From: Serratia proteamaculans_D
Lineage (GTDB): Bacteria > Pseudomonadota > Gammaproteobacteria > Enterobacterales > Enterobacteriaceae
Assembly: GCF_049959315.1 (NCBI RefSeq)
Contig: NZ_CP188201.1
DNA length: 64,000 nucleotides
Reading direction: 5' to 3' (one strand)
Positions within the stretch are counted from its first letter, which is position 1; every line of letters starts with the position of its first letter. Shown in pieces: positions 52,558-60,952 of this stretch. The notes under the pieces are model-generated. The model saw only the letters and a program-made list of their open reading frames with translations, searched no databases and was not told the origin of the DNA. Position numbers and translations under genes: made by a program.

Positions 52558-53484
52558 ATGATGAGTTTGCCGATTGCCAATGCGCCTTGCAGTTGGGGTG
52601 TGGATGACCCTAAAAACCCGCATCTTCCGCCTTACACCCAAGTGCTGCAGGAGGCGAGCGCTGCCGGCTATCGCAGCATCGAGCTGGGACCCTGGGGCTA
52701 CCTGCCCACCGATGCCGCTATTTTGGGCGACGAATTACAGCGGCACGGACTGTCGCTGGTGGCCGGCACTATTTTCGACGATCTGGTCAGCGAACAAAAC
52801 TTCAGCTATCTCATTGAGCTGACACATAACATTTGCCGCAACCTGTCGCAGACTGCCAGGGCGCAGCCTATCAACGCCGGTAATTTCTCGCCGCCATATC
52901 TGGTGATTATTGATTTCGGTAATCCGCAGCGGGCCAAATTCGCCGGGCAGCCTTCGCGGGCACCGCGACTTGCCCAGGCGGACTGGCAGCGGATGATTGG
53001 CCATATCCTGACTCTTGGCCAAATTGCCTGGCAGGAATATGGCGTTCGGCCGGTGATACATCCGCATGCCGGTGGCTGCATCGAATTCGCCGATGAAATT
53101 GAGCAACTGGTCGAGCAAATTCCTCACCAAATCGCCGGGCTGTGTCTGGACACCGGTCATTTGTATTACTCGGGCATGGATCCGGCCATCTGGATTGATC
53201 GCTATTTTGCGCGTATCGATTACCTGCATTTCAAGGACGTTAACCCGCAGGTATTCCAGCAGGTGCTGGCGAGTGGGCTGGATTTCTTCAGCGCCTGTGA
53301 ACAGGGGGTGATGTGTCCCTTGGGTAAGGGGGCGATCGATTACCCGGCGGTACGAGAATTATTAATAACCCGTGGTTATCAGGGTTGGATCACCATTGAG
53401 CAGGAGCGCGACCCACGTCATGCTCAGGGCAGCCTGAGTGACGTAACGGAAAGCCTCAACTATTTACGAACCCTCGGTTTTTAA
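52558..53484 (+). CDS. TIM-barrel sugar isomerase/epimerase family protein
   Basis: A 308-residue protein of the xylose-isomerase-like TIM-barrel family (IolE/IolI/Hyi group). Metal-ligand segments are ELGPWGY, VIHPHAGGCIEF, CLDTGHLYYSG, YLHFKDVNP and ITIEQERDP. Relatives act on inosose, keto-sugars or hydroxypyruvate. Paired with the Gfo/Idh/MocA gene 14 bases downstream, it probably acts on a ketose produced by that dehydrogenase. No transporter is encoded beside them. Confidence 0.87.
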   Translation: MMSLPIANAPCSWGVDDPKNPHLPPYTQVLQEASAAGYRSIELGPWGYLPTDAAILGDELQRHGLSLVAGTIFDDLVSEQNFSYLIELTHNICRNLSQTARAQPINAGNFSPPYLVIIDFGNPQRAKFAGQPSRAPRLAQADWQRMIGHILTLGQIAWQEYGVRPVIHPHAGGCIEFADEIEQLVEQIPHQIAGLCLDTGHLYYSGMDPAIWIDRYFARIDYLHFKDVNPQVFQQVLASGLDFFSACEQGVMCPLGKGAIDYPAVRELLITRGYQGWITIEQERDPRHAQGSLSDVTESLNYLRTLGF

Positions 53485-53498
53485 TCAGGAGAAACGCG

Positions 53499-54671
53499 AT
53501 GATCAACGGCATTAAACCTTTGGAGCGATCCCTGCGCTGGGGCATGGTTGGCGGCGGTGGAACCAGTCAGATTGGTTATATTCACCGTTCTGCGGCACTG
53601 CGCGATGGCACTTTCTCCCTGTTGGCCGGGGCGTTTGATATTGACGCGCAGCGCGGGCGTCTTTTTGGACAGAGCCTGGGGATCTTGGCAGAGCGCTGTT
53701 ATCCGGATTACGCCACGCTATTTCGCGAAGAGGCCGCCAGAGCAGATGGCATCGAGGCGGTTTCTATTGCCACCCCCAACAATACCCACTTTGCCATCTG
53801 CCAGGCGGCGCTGGCAGCCGGTCTGCATGTAGTGTGTGAGAAACCGCTGTGTTTCACCGCTGAAGAAGCGCAAGCATTGATCGAACTGAGCCAAAAACAG
53901 CATAAAATTATCGGGGTTACCTACGGCTATGCCGGACACCAGCTGATCCTTCAGGCCCGGCAGATGATCGCCGCCGGCCTGCTGGGTGAGATCCGCATTA
54001 TCAACATGCAGTTCGCGCATGGGTTCCATGCGACTGCGGTGGAGCTGGAGAACCCCAGCACCCGCTGGCGGGTGGATCCCCGGTTTGTCGGCCCCAGCTA
54101 CGTATTGGGCGATTTGGCGACCCATCCTTTGTTCCTGGCGGAAACCATGGTGCCGCAGCTCAAGGTCAAGCGCCTGATGTGCAGCCGTCAGAGCTTTGTC
54201 AAAACCCGGGCACCATTGGAAGACAATGCCTATGTGCTGATGGAGTATGACAATGGTGCCGTTGGCTCCCTGTGGTGCTCGGCGGTCAACAGTGGTTCGA
54301 TGCACGGGCAGAAGGTGCGAATCGTCGGCGAAAAGGCCAGCCTGGAGTGGTGGGACGAACAGCCAAACCAACTGCGATTTGAAGTGCAGGGCGAACCTGT
54401 TCGCATTCTGGAGCGTGGTATGTCCTATCTGGATCCTATTGCACTGGCTGACGATAGGATCGGTGGTGGTCATCCAGAAGGGTTGTTTGAAGCCTGGTCG
54501 AATCTGTACCGACGCTTTGCCCTGGCGATGGATGCTACCGATCGGCGGGACCGGGCTTTTTTGGCCGACTTTTGGTACCCCGACGTCCATGCCGGGACGA
54601 TGGGGGTACGTTGGGTTGAAAACTGTGTGCGCTCCGCCGATGCCGGTGCCAGCTGGGTGGAGTTTCGCTAA
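53499..54671 (+). CDS. Gfo/Idh/MocA-family oxidoreductase
   Basis: NAD(P)-dependent sugar dehydrogenase of 390 residues. The N-terminal Rossmann fold has GMVGGGGTSQIGYIHRSAA, then SIATPNNTHFAI and the conserved CEKPLCFTAEEA with its catalytic lysine. The C-terminal domain carries GDLATHPL with the usual catalytic-region histidine. Members oxidise inositols, glucose derivatives or pseudo-sugars. It forms an operon with the TIM-barrel isomerase under the LacI-type regulator. Confidence 0.9.
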   Translation: MINGIKPLERSLRWGMVGGGGTSQIGYIHRSAALRDGTFSLLAGAFDIDAQRGRLFGQSLGILAERCYPDYATLFREEAARADGIEAVSIATPNNTHFAICQAALAAGLHVVCEKPLCFTAEEAQALIELSQKQHKIIGVTYGYAGHQLILQARQMIAAGLLGEIRIINMQFAHGFHATAVELENPSTRWRVDPRFVGPSYVLGDLATHPLFLAETMVPQLKVKRLMCSRQSFVKTRAPLEDNAYVLMEYDNGAVGSLWCSAVNSGSMHGQKVRIVGEKASLEWWDEQPNQLRFEVQGEPVRILERGMSYLDPIALADDRIGGGHPEGLFEAWSNLYRRFALAMDATDRRDRAFLADFWYPDVHAGTMGVRWVENCVRSADAGASWVEFR

Positions 54672-54690
54672 GGCCCCAACAAAGGGCCTT
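54670..54690. terminator. Hairpin between convergent Gfo and aldA genes
   Basis: AAGGCCC, loop CAACAAA, GGGCCTT, between the two stop codons. There is no U-run, so it is only a probable shared terminator. Confidence 0.45.
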
Positions 54691-54704
54691 GTAACAGGCA
54701 TTAA

Positions 54705-56144
54705 TCACCGGAATTGCAGATAGGCGACCTGCGTTTGCAGATATTCCTCCAATCCGTGGCGGCCATCGGCGCCGCCAATACCGGACTTGCGCCAACCGGC
54801 ATGGAACCCTTGCATCGCTTCAAAGCTTTCACGGTTGACGTAGGTTTCGCCGAACTTTAATTGTTTGATTGCCATCATCGCTACGTTGAGGTCACGGGTG
54901 AAAACAGACGAAGTGAGGCCATATTCGCTGTCGTTAGCCATAGCGATCGCCTGCTCAAAGCTGTCGAAGCAGCAGACCGGCAGCACCGGGCCGAAAATTT
55001 CCTGATGCATAATCTCCATCTCTTGCTGCACGTCGCAGAGCAGGGTAGGAGGGAAAAAGTACCCGCTGCGGGCCTCGCGCTGGCCGCCCATTACCAGCGT
55101 CGCGCCCTGACTGACCGCCCGAGCCACTTTATCTTCCACCCGTTGAACCGCCTCGGCGCTGATCAACGGCCCCATATCCAGCCCGGCTTGTTGCTCTGGG
55201 TTGCCAAAGGTGACCTGACGGAAAGCCTCGGTCAGCCTGGCAATAAACTGCGGATAAATCTCTCGCTGTACGTAAACGCGTTCGGTGCAGTTACACACCT
55301 GCCCACTGTTGATGATGCGAGAGCTGACGATGGCTTTGACCGCCAGGTCGAGATCGGCGTCGGCCATCACAATAGCCGGGGCCTTGCCGCCCAACTCCAG
55401 CGACACCCTGGTGACGTTGTCCGCCGCAGCGTGCAGCGTGGCGATACCGGCCCCGACGCTGCCGGTCAGGCTGACCATGCCCACCTTCGGGTTGGCCGCC
55501 AGCGCCTGACCCAGTTCCGGCCCGTAGCCGGTCACCAGGTTAAACACGCCCGGCGGCAGGCCAATCTCATCGGCGATTTCGGCAAACAGCAATGCATTAC
55601 CTGGCGTCAGTTCGCTGGGTTTGATCACGATGGTATTGCCGGTCACCAACGCCGGGGCGGCCTTGCGCGCAATCAGGAAGAACGGGAAGTTCCACGGCAG
55701 GATGCCAACCACCACGCCGATGGCTTTTTTGAACAGGAAGATGTTTTCATTCGGCCGGTCGCTTTGGATAATCTCCCCCTCATAGCGGCGCGCCCACTCG
55801 GCCATATAGTCGAGGTAGTCGGCAGTAAACAACACTTCCACTTTAGCCAATTCAGGTGTTTTACCGCCTTCGGTGACGATCAACTTTGTCAGTTCCGGCT
55901 CTCTGTGGCGTATGCCTTCAGCCAACCGATGTAGCCACTTGCCGCGTTCAACCGCAGGTAGCGCTTCCCAGCCGGGTTGTGCGGCCTCGGCGGCGTCAAT
56001 GGCCAACCTGGCCTCTTCTGCACCACCTTGCGGGATTTGCATGATAATTTGCTCGGTGGCCGGGTTGATGACATCAATCCAGCGCCCAGTGTTGTGGGCA
56101 ATAAATTCACCGTTTATATACATCCGTTTTTGGTTTTGGGTCAT
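54705..56144 (-). CDS. aldA: Lactaldehyde dehydrogenase
   Basis: Oxidises L-lactaldehyde (and glycolaldehyde) to the acid with NAD. The 479 residues equal E. coli AldA and match it throughout: FFLIARKAAPALVTGN, the catalytic glutamate in SLELGGKAPA, the cysteine in NSGQVCNCTERVYV, and the end EYLQTQVAYLQ. The start at 56144 has GGAG; 25 more codons are open upstream. Beside rhaT, it completes aerobic rhamnose use by removing the lactaldehyde that RhaD releases. Confidence 0.95.
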   Translation of the reverse strand: MTQNQKRMYINGEFIAHNTGRWIDVINPATEQIIMQIPQGGAEEARLAIDAAEAAQPGWEALPAVERGKWLHRLAEGIRHREPELTKLIVTEGGKTPELAKVEVLFTADYLDYMAEWARRYEGEIIQSDRPNENIFLFKKAIGVVVGILPWNFPFFLIARKAAPALVTGNTIVIKPSELTPGNALLFAEIADEIGLPPGVFNLVTGYGPELGQALAANPKVGMVSLTGSVGAGIATLHAAADNVTRVSLELGGKAPAIVMADADLDLAVKAIVSSRIINSGQVCNCTERVYVQREIYPQFIARLTEAFRQVTFGNPEQQAGLDMGPLISAEAVQRVEDKVARAVSQGATLVMGGQREARSGYFFPPTLLCDVQQEMEIMHQEIFGPVLPVCCFDSFEQAIAMANDSEYGLTSSVFTRDLNVAMMAIKQLKFGETYVNRESFEAMQGFHAGWRKSGIGGADGRHGLEEYLQTQVAYLQFR

Positions 56145-56298
56145 GGCAGGGCTCCACAGGATTATTGTTAATGCCTTGTTATTGTAATGACATTCCTGTG
56201 TTAAAAACCTTTGCCTCACTGCCAGCCTCGTCGTCAGAATGGCAGCCAGAGCATGCTCCGCAGGCCGCTGTCTGCCACCGGTGCAGCCTTGCGATGAA

Positions 56299-56395
56299 TT
56301 TGTGATCCCGGTCAGTGATACCTCTGGTTTTTTGCCAGCTTCCGTCAGAACTGGCAGTCAGGCTAAGGTTGCGCGCTGGACAATATTCATAGACT
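56299..56395 (+). promoter_or_regulatory. rhaT promoter region: CRP site, RhaS half-sites, -10
   Basis: TGTGA-N6-TCAGT (56301-56316), then after three bases a RhaS-like half-site ending TTTTTTGCC (56320-56336). A 16-base spacer follows, then the inverted half-site GGCAGTCAGGCTAAGGT (56353-56369) and TAGACT (56390-56395) as -10. The same order and spacing occur before rhaB. The region 56145-56447 also serves the divergent aldA gene. Confidence 0.8.
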
Positions 56396-56447
56396 CCTTC
56401 ACGCCTGTTTTTTGTCCTCATCACAAGCAACGAAGGAATCAAAAACA

Positions 56448-57482
56448 ATGAATAATGCTGTCATGTTGGGAATCCTGTGGCATCTGGTGGGCGCCGCCAG
56501 CGCCGCCTGTTTTTATGCCCCATTCAAAAAAGTGCGCCGTTGGTCATGGGAAACCATGTGGTCGATCGGCGGCCTGATGTCGTGGTTGATCCTGCCCTGG
56601 GCGGTGAGCTATGTGCTGCTGCCGGATTTCTGGCGCTATTACAGTTCGTTCAGCTTGTCGACCCTGCTACCGGTGTTCCTGTTTGGCGCCATGTGGGGCA
56701 TTGGTAACGTCAACTATGGCCTGACCATGCGCTATCTGGGCATGTCGATGGGGATTGGTATCGCCATTGGCATCACATTGGTGGTGGGCACCCTGATGAC
56801 ACCGCTATTACAGGGGCGCTTTGTGGAGCTGTTCAGTTCCGCCGGGGGTCAGTTGACGCTGCTTGGGGTAGCGATTGCCTTGCTCGGCGTGGTGATCGTT
56901 TCGTGGGCCGGGGTGCTGAAAGAACGGGCGATGGGCATTCGCGCTGAAGAGTTCAACCTGCGTAAAGGGCTGCTGTTGGCGGTGATGTGCGGTATTTTCT
57001 CCGCCGGGATGTCGTTTGCCATGGACGCCGCCAAACCGATGCACCAGGCTGCAGCCGATCTGGGGATCGATCCGCTGTATGTCGCGCTGCCGAGCTACGT
57101 GGTAATCATGGGGGGCGGGGCATTGGTTAACCTGGCCTATTGTTTTATCCGTCTGGCGGTTAAAACGGATCTGTCAGTCAGGGCCGATTTCTCGCAGGCC
57201 AAATCGCTGCTGGTGGCCAACGTGCTGTTCTCGTTACTCGGCGGCACCATGTGGTATCTGCAATTCTTCTTCTATGCCTGGGGCCACGCCAACATTCCTG
57301 TGCAGTATGACTTTATCAGTTGGATGCTGCATATGAGCTTCTATGTCTTGTGCGGCGGTCTGGTGGGGCTGTTGCTCAGAGAGTGGAAAAACGCCGGTCG
57401 GCGCCCGGTCAGCGTATTGTGCATCGGCTGTCTGACGATCATTCTGGCTGCCAATGTTGTCGGCCTGGGCATGGCAGGGTGA
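56448..57482 (+). CDS. rhaT: L-rhamnose:proton symporter
   Basis: Inner-membrane carrier that imports L-rhamnose with protons. The 344 residues equal E. coli RhaT, with ten predicted helices and the conserved ACFYAPFKKVRRWSWETMWS, FGAMWGIGNVNYGLTMRYLGMS and SAGMSFAMDAAKPMH. Start 56448 follows GAAGGAATC. The stop codon lies directly against that of convergent rhaR (TGATCA). Confidence 0.97.
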   Translation: MNNAVMLGILWHLVGAASAACFYAPFKKVRRWSWETMWSIGGLMSWLILPWAVSYVLLPDFWRYYSSFSLSTLLPVFLFGAMWGIGNVNYGLTMRYLGMSMGIGIAIGITLVVGTLMTPLLQGRFVELFSSAGGQLTLLGVAIALLGVVIVSWAGVLKERAMGIRAEEFNLRKGLLLAVMCGIFSAGMSFAMDAAKPMHQAAADLGIDPLYVALPSYVVIMGGGALVNLAYCFIRLAVKTDLSVRADFSQAKSLLVANVLFSLLGGTMWYLQFFFYAWGHANIPVQYDFISWMLHMSFYVLCGGLVGLLLREWKNAGRRPVSVLCIGCLTIILAANVVGLGMAG

Positions 57483-58355
57483 TCAGCGTTTTACCCCGGC
57501 GGCAGGGCGCTCGGCGCGTTTAAAGCGCTGGCGCCAGGCGCTGGGGGTGATGCCGGTTTCACGGGTGAACACCACTGAAAAATAGTTGCTGTCTTCAAAG
57601 CCACAGCGGGCGGCCACTTCGCCGATCAGTTCATCACTGCCGCGCAGCAGGGACTTGGCCCGGCAGAGTTGCAACTGCCGTAGGTAATGGCTGATGGTCA
57701 TGCCGGTCTGCTGGCGGAACAGCTGCTTCAGGCTGCGTTCTGCCAGTTGATGGTGCCGGCAGAACGCTTCCAGTTCAAAACGTGCGCCGCTGTCACCCTG
57801 AACGGCCGCCATCAGCAAGTCCAGCTGTTCGCCTTCCGGCAGTTGGTCGTCCTGGCCGACGGCATAGCGATGGCGACGCAGGATCAGCACCAGTTGTAGA
57901 AACAGCGCCTCGGTGAGCTGGATCGACAGCAGGTCGGTTTTACGGCTTTCGAGCGCCAACTGCTGGATCACGCTGCGTGCCAATGCCATGCCCCGGGTGG
58001 TGAGACGCCAGTGAGACTGGTGCTGAGCGTTATCCGGTGGCAGCAGTTCCGCCCAGCCGATCGCCAGTCGAAAGCGTTCCGGGCAGTAGAGAACATTGTC
58101 CAGCACCAGGTCGTTGACCGATTCATAGCTGTGGCAGTCAGGGGCGCGGATATAAAACATATCCCCGCAGGTCACCCGCCAGGGCTGATCGTTCAGGACA
58201 TGCATGCCGTTGCCGCGCCAGACAATCACGATTTCACTGAACTCATGAATGTGCGGCGGAAATGACGATTGGGGCGCACGATCGGCCACCGCCACCGGCA
58301 TCAGTGCCGACGGCAGATAATCCTCTTTGATCAACAGAAGGGGGCTTTTCACCAT
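57483..58355 (-). CDS. rhaR: Rhamnose regulator RhaR (AraC family)
   Basis: Activates rhaSR when rhamnose is present. The 290-residue protein has a cupin sensor (PPHIHEFSEIVIVWRGNGMHVLND, about residues 33-56) and a C-terminal double helix-turn-helix (about 190-285) with EVAARCGFEDSNYFSVVFTRETGITPSAWR. It is second in rhaSR, six bases after rhaS, with TGAGGTG before the ATG. Confidence 0.94.
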   Translation of the reverse strand: MVKSPLLLIKEDYLPSALMPVAVADRAPQSSFPPHIHEFSEIVIVWRGNGMHVLNDQPWRVTCGDMFYIRAPDCHSYESVNDLVLDNVLYCPERFRLAIGWAELLPPDNAQHQSHWRLTTRGMALARSVIQQLALESRKTDLLSIQLTEALFLQLVLILRRHRYAVGQDDQLPEGEQLDLLMAAVQGDSGARFELEAFCRHHQLAERSLKQLFRQQTGMTISHYLRQLQLCRAKSLLRGSDELIGEVAARCGFEDSNYFSVVFTRETGITPSAWRQRFKRAERPAAGVKR

Positions 58356-58361
58356 GGCACC

Positions 58362-59192
58362 TCAGGTTAAGAAATCGTTCTGCCGTAGAGTACGGGGGGA
58401 ATAGCCGAACTCGCGTTTGAAAAGTGTGGAAAAGTGATTGCTGTCACCAAATCCGCATTGGTAGGCGATATCGGTGATGCGTGTTTCATCCTGCCGCAGC
58501 ATTTGCCGTGCCTGCAACAGCCGCAGCCGGTTGAGGTAACGCTGCGGCGTGTTGCCGGTCTGCTTTTTCATCTGGCGATGCAGGGTGCGCAAGGGCAGGG
58601 AAAAACGCTCTGCCAACTCATCCCATTTGATCTCATCACTGTAGTTTTCCGCCAGCCAGTCCAATAGCCGCCGCAGACGGCCTTCCTGATCGTCAACAGA
58701 GGCAGCGATACAGCCCTGTCGTAGCAGCACCAGCAATTGCATAAACAGCAATTCCTGCTGTGCCAAATGTTCCAGGCTGAATACCGCAGGGGTTTGTTCG
58801 AGCCGCTGAATAATGACTTGTACCTGTGTCAACAGCTTATGGTTGATACGCCAGTGCGGCTGCGATTGTTCATTGCCCGCCTGCGGCAGCAGTTGCTCCA
58901 GCCCGGCGAGAAAGCGGAAGGCATTGGGGCCGCGGTACAGCACGTTGGTCAGATGAAGATTTTCGGTTTGCTCGTAGAGATGCCGATCGCTGTCGCGGAT
59001 AAAACAGACACAACCGCTGCACAGCGTTTGCGGCCGGCCGTTCAGCACGTGGGTACCGGCGCCCTGTTCCACAATCACGATTTCGTGAAAATCATGATGA
59101 TGCTCAGGAAAGCTCGACTGCGGCTCCCGGGGTTCAATCGCGACCGGATAGGGGCTTGAAGCGAAAAAATCACTGCCGTGCAGGATAGCCAT
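58362..59192 (-). CDS. rhaS: Rhamnose regulator RhaS (AraC family)
   Basis: Rhamnose-responsive activator of rhaBAD and rhaT. The 276-residue protein matches E. coli RhaS in the cupin part (FPEHHHDFHEIVIVEQGAGTHVLNG) and in the DNA-binding part (FSLPLRTLHRQMKKQTGNTPQRYLNRLRL, then DIAYQCGFGDSNHFSTLFKREFGYSPR). Start 59192 follows CGGAG; seven more codons are open upstream. Divergent from rhaB across 287 bases of control region. Confidence 0.95.
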   Translation of the reverse strand: MAILHGSDFFASSPYPVAIEPREPQSSFPEHHHDFHEIVIVEQGAGTHVLNGRPQTLCSGCVCFIRDSDRHLYEQTENLHLTNVLYRGPNAFRFLAGLEQLLPQAGNEQSQPHWRINHKLLTQVQVIIQRLEQTPAVFSLEHLAQQELLFMQLLVLLRQGCIAASVDDQEGRLRRLLDWLAENYSDEIKWDELAERFSLPLRTLHRQMKKQTGNTPQRYLNRLRLLQARQMLRQDETRITDIAYQCGFGDSNHFSTLFKREFGYSPRTLRQNDFLT

Positions 59193-59353
59193 CTTTCGAT
59201 CTCCGTTAACCAATTTGTAACAGATACTAAAGGAGGCGTCGGGTGGTCGCCTTTAATTTGCAACGCAAAAAGCTGTCATGCGACGTTCATTTATCAAGAA
59301 TGGCGCGGAAAAGTGCCAAAGTGCGCGCAGCGTCACAGGCGGTAAAAAAACAA

Positions 59354-59449
59354 AATGTGAGCTGTATCGCGTAAATCTTTGCCGTATTGCCAGCCCGCCT
59401 GATGGGCTGGCAGTGGTGATAAGGTGCCGTTTATCTGGGGTTTTAGACT
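59354..59449 (+). promoter_or_regulatory. rhaBAD promoter: CRP site, RhaS half-sites, -10
   Basis: CRP-like TGTGA-N6-TCGCG (59356-59371), three bases, RhaS half-site ATCTTTGCCGTATTGCC (59375-59391), and an inverted half-site GGCAGTGGTGATAAGGT (59409-59425). A -10 element TAGACT lies at 59444-59449, with transcription expected near 59457. GCCAGCCC/GGGCTGGC forms an extra perfect 8-bp dyad at 59389-59411. The layout matches the E. coli rhaBAD promoter. The rest of the gap should carry RhaR sites for rhaS, which I could not place. Confidence 0.82.
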
Positions 59450-59479
59450 GATGCCATCGATTCATCAGGAAGCCACCCC

Positions 59480-60952
59480 ATGACCACTCGCAACATTGTC
59501 TCCATCGATCTTGGTGCCTCCAGCGGCCGTGTGATGTTGGGGCGCTATCAATCCGACGACCGGACAATCAGCCTGCAGGAAATCACACGCTTCAGTAATC
59601 ATCTGGTGTCGATCGACGGCCACGACTGCTGGGATATCGACGGGCTGGAGCACGCCATACGTCAGGGGTTGCAACAGTTGGACCAGCAGGGCGTCACGCC
59701 GGACAGCATAGGTATCGATACCTGGGGTGTGGATTATCTGCTGCTCGATAGCCAAGGGCGGCGCGTCGGGCTACCGGTCGCCTACCGCGACGCTCGCACT
59801 CATGGGCTGATGCAACAGGCGCAGCACGAGATGGGGGCGCAATGGCTGTATCAGCGCACCGGCATCCAGTTCTTGCCTTTTAATACCCTTTACCAACTGC
59901 GTGCCTTTAGCCAGCGCCATCCTGAATTGCTGGCAAACGTCGCTCATGCCTTATTGATCCCTGACTACCTGCACTATCGGCTTACCGGGCAATTGAACTG
60001 GGAATACACCAACGCCACCACCAGCCAATTGCTGAATATTCACAGCGGCGACTGGGACTCGGAACTGCTGACCTGGGCCGGTGCCAAAGCGGCCTGGTTC
60101 GGTCGTCCGACCCCGCCGGGCAATACCCTCGGCCATTGGCGGACGGCCAGTGGGGCGCAAGTGCCGGTGATTGCGGTGGCCACTCATGACACCGCCAGCG
60201 CCGTGCTGGCAACGCCGCTACGGGGTAAACATGCCGCCTACCTCAGCTCCGGCACCTGGTCGTTGATGGGCTTTGAGAGCCAGCACCCTTACATCGGCGC
60301 GGCAGCGCTGGCGGCCAATATCACCAACGAAGGCGGCGCGGAAGGACAGTATCGGGTGTTGAAAAACATCATGGGTCTGTGGCTGCTGCAACGGGTGTGC
60401 GAGGAACTGAATGTGACCGACCTGTGCCAACTGGTCGAACAGGCGGCGGCGCAGCCGGGCTGTCGATCGCTAATCAACCCCAACCACCCGCGCTTTATCA
60501 ACCCGACATCAATGGTGCAAGAGATCCGGCAGGCCTGCGTGGAGCAGGGGATTCCGACACCGCAAACGCCCCCGGCGCTGGCACGTTGTATTTTTGACAG
60601 CCTGGCGCTGCTGTACCGACAGGTGCTGGGCGAATTACAGGCTCTGCGCGGGCACCCCTTCAGCCATTTGCATATCGTCGGTGGGGGTAGCCAGAACCCT
60701 TTGCTTAACCAGCTTTGTGCCGACGCCTGCGGTATCCCGTTGTCGGCCGGGCCAGTCGAAGCCTCTACGCTGGGCAATATCGGCAGCCAATTGATCGCGC
60801 TGGGGGAGGTGGCAGATGTCGCCGCTTTCCGGCAATTGGTGGCCGACAACTTCCCGCAACAGACTTTTTCACCGCAGCCGTTTGAGGCCTTTACGGTCAA
60901 CTGGCGGCGGTTTCAGACGCTTAATCCCGCGACCAAGGAGCTTTGCTTATGA
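59480..60952 (+). CDS. rhaB: L-rhamnulokinase
   Basis: Phosphorylates L-rhamnulose at O-1 with ATP. The 490-residue FGGY-family kinase has the N-terminal phosphate loop SIDLGASSGRVML, GIDTWGVDYLLLD, HDTASAV, and the C-terminal adenosine motif IVGGGSQNPLLNQLCADA. AGGAAG precedes the ATG. The stop overlaps the rhaA start (ATGA). Confidence 0.97.
   Translation: MTTRNIVSIDLGASSGRVMLGRYQSDDRTISLQEITRFSNHLVSIDGHDCWDIDGLEHAIRQGLQQLDQQGVTPDSIGIDTWGVDYLLLDSQGRRVGLPVAYRDARTHGLMQQAQHEMGAQWLYQRTGIQFLPFNTLYQLRAFSQRHPELLANVAHALLIPDYLHYRLTGQLNWEYTNATTSQLLNIHSGDWDSELLTWAGAKAAWFGRPTPPGNTLGHWRTASGAQVPVIAVATHDTASAVLATPLRGKHAAYLSSGTWSLMGFESQHPYIGAAALAANITNEGGAEGQYRVLKNIMGLWLLQRVCEELNVTDLCQLVEQAAAQPGCRSLINPNHPRFINPTSMVQEIRQACVEQGIPTPQTPPALARCIFDSLALLYRQVLGELQALRGHPFSHLHIVGGGSQNPLLNQLCADACGIPLSAGPVEASTLGNIGSQLIALGEVADVAAFRQLVADNFPQQTFSPQPFEAFTVNWRRFQTLNPATKELCL

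Noticed and set aside
59356..59411. GCCAGCCC/GGGCTGGC hairpin as a terminator before rhaB
   Set aside because: There is no U-run and it lies upstream of the promoter -10 between RhaS half-sites, so it is better seen as part of the control region.
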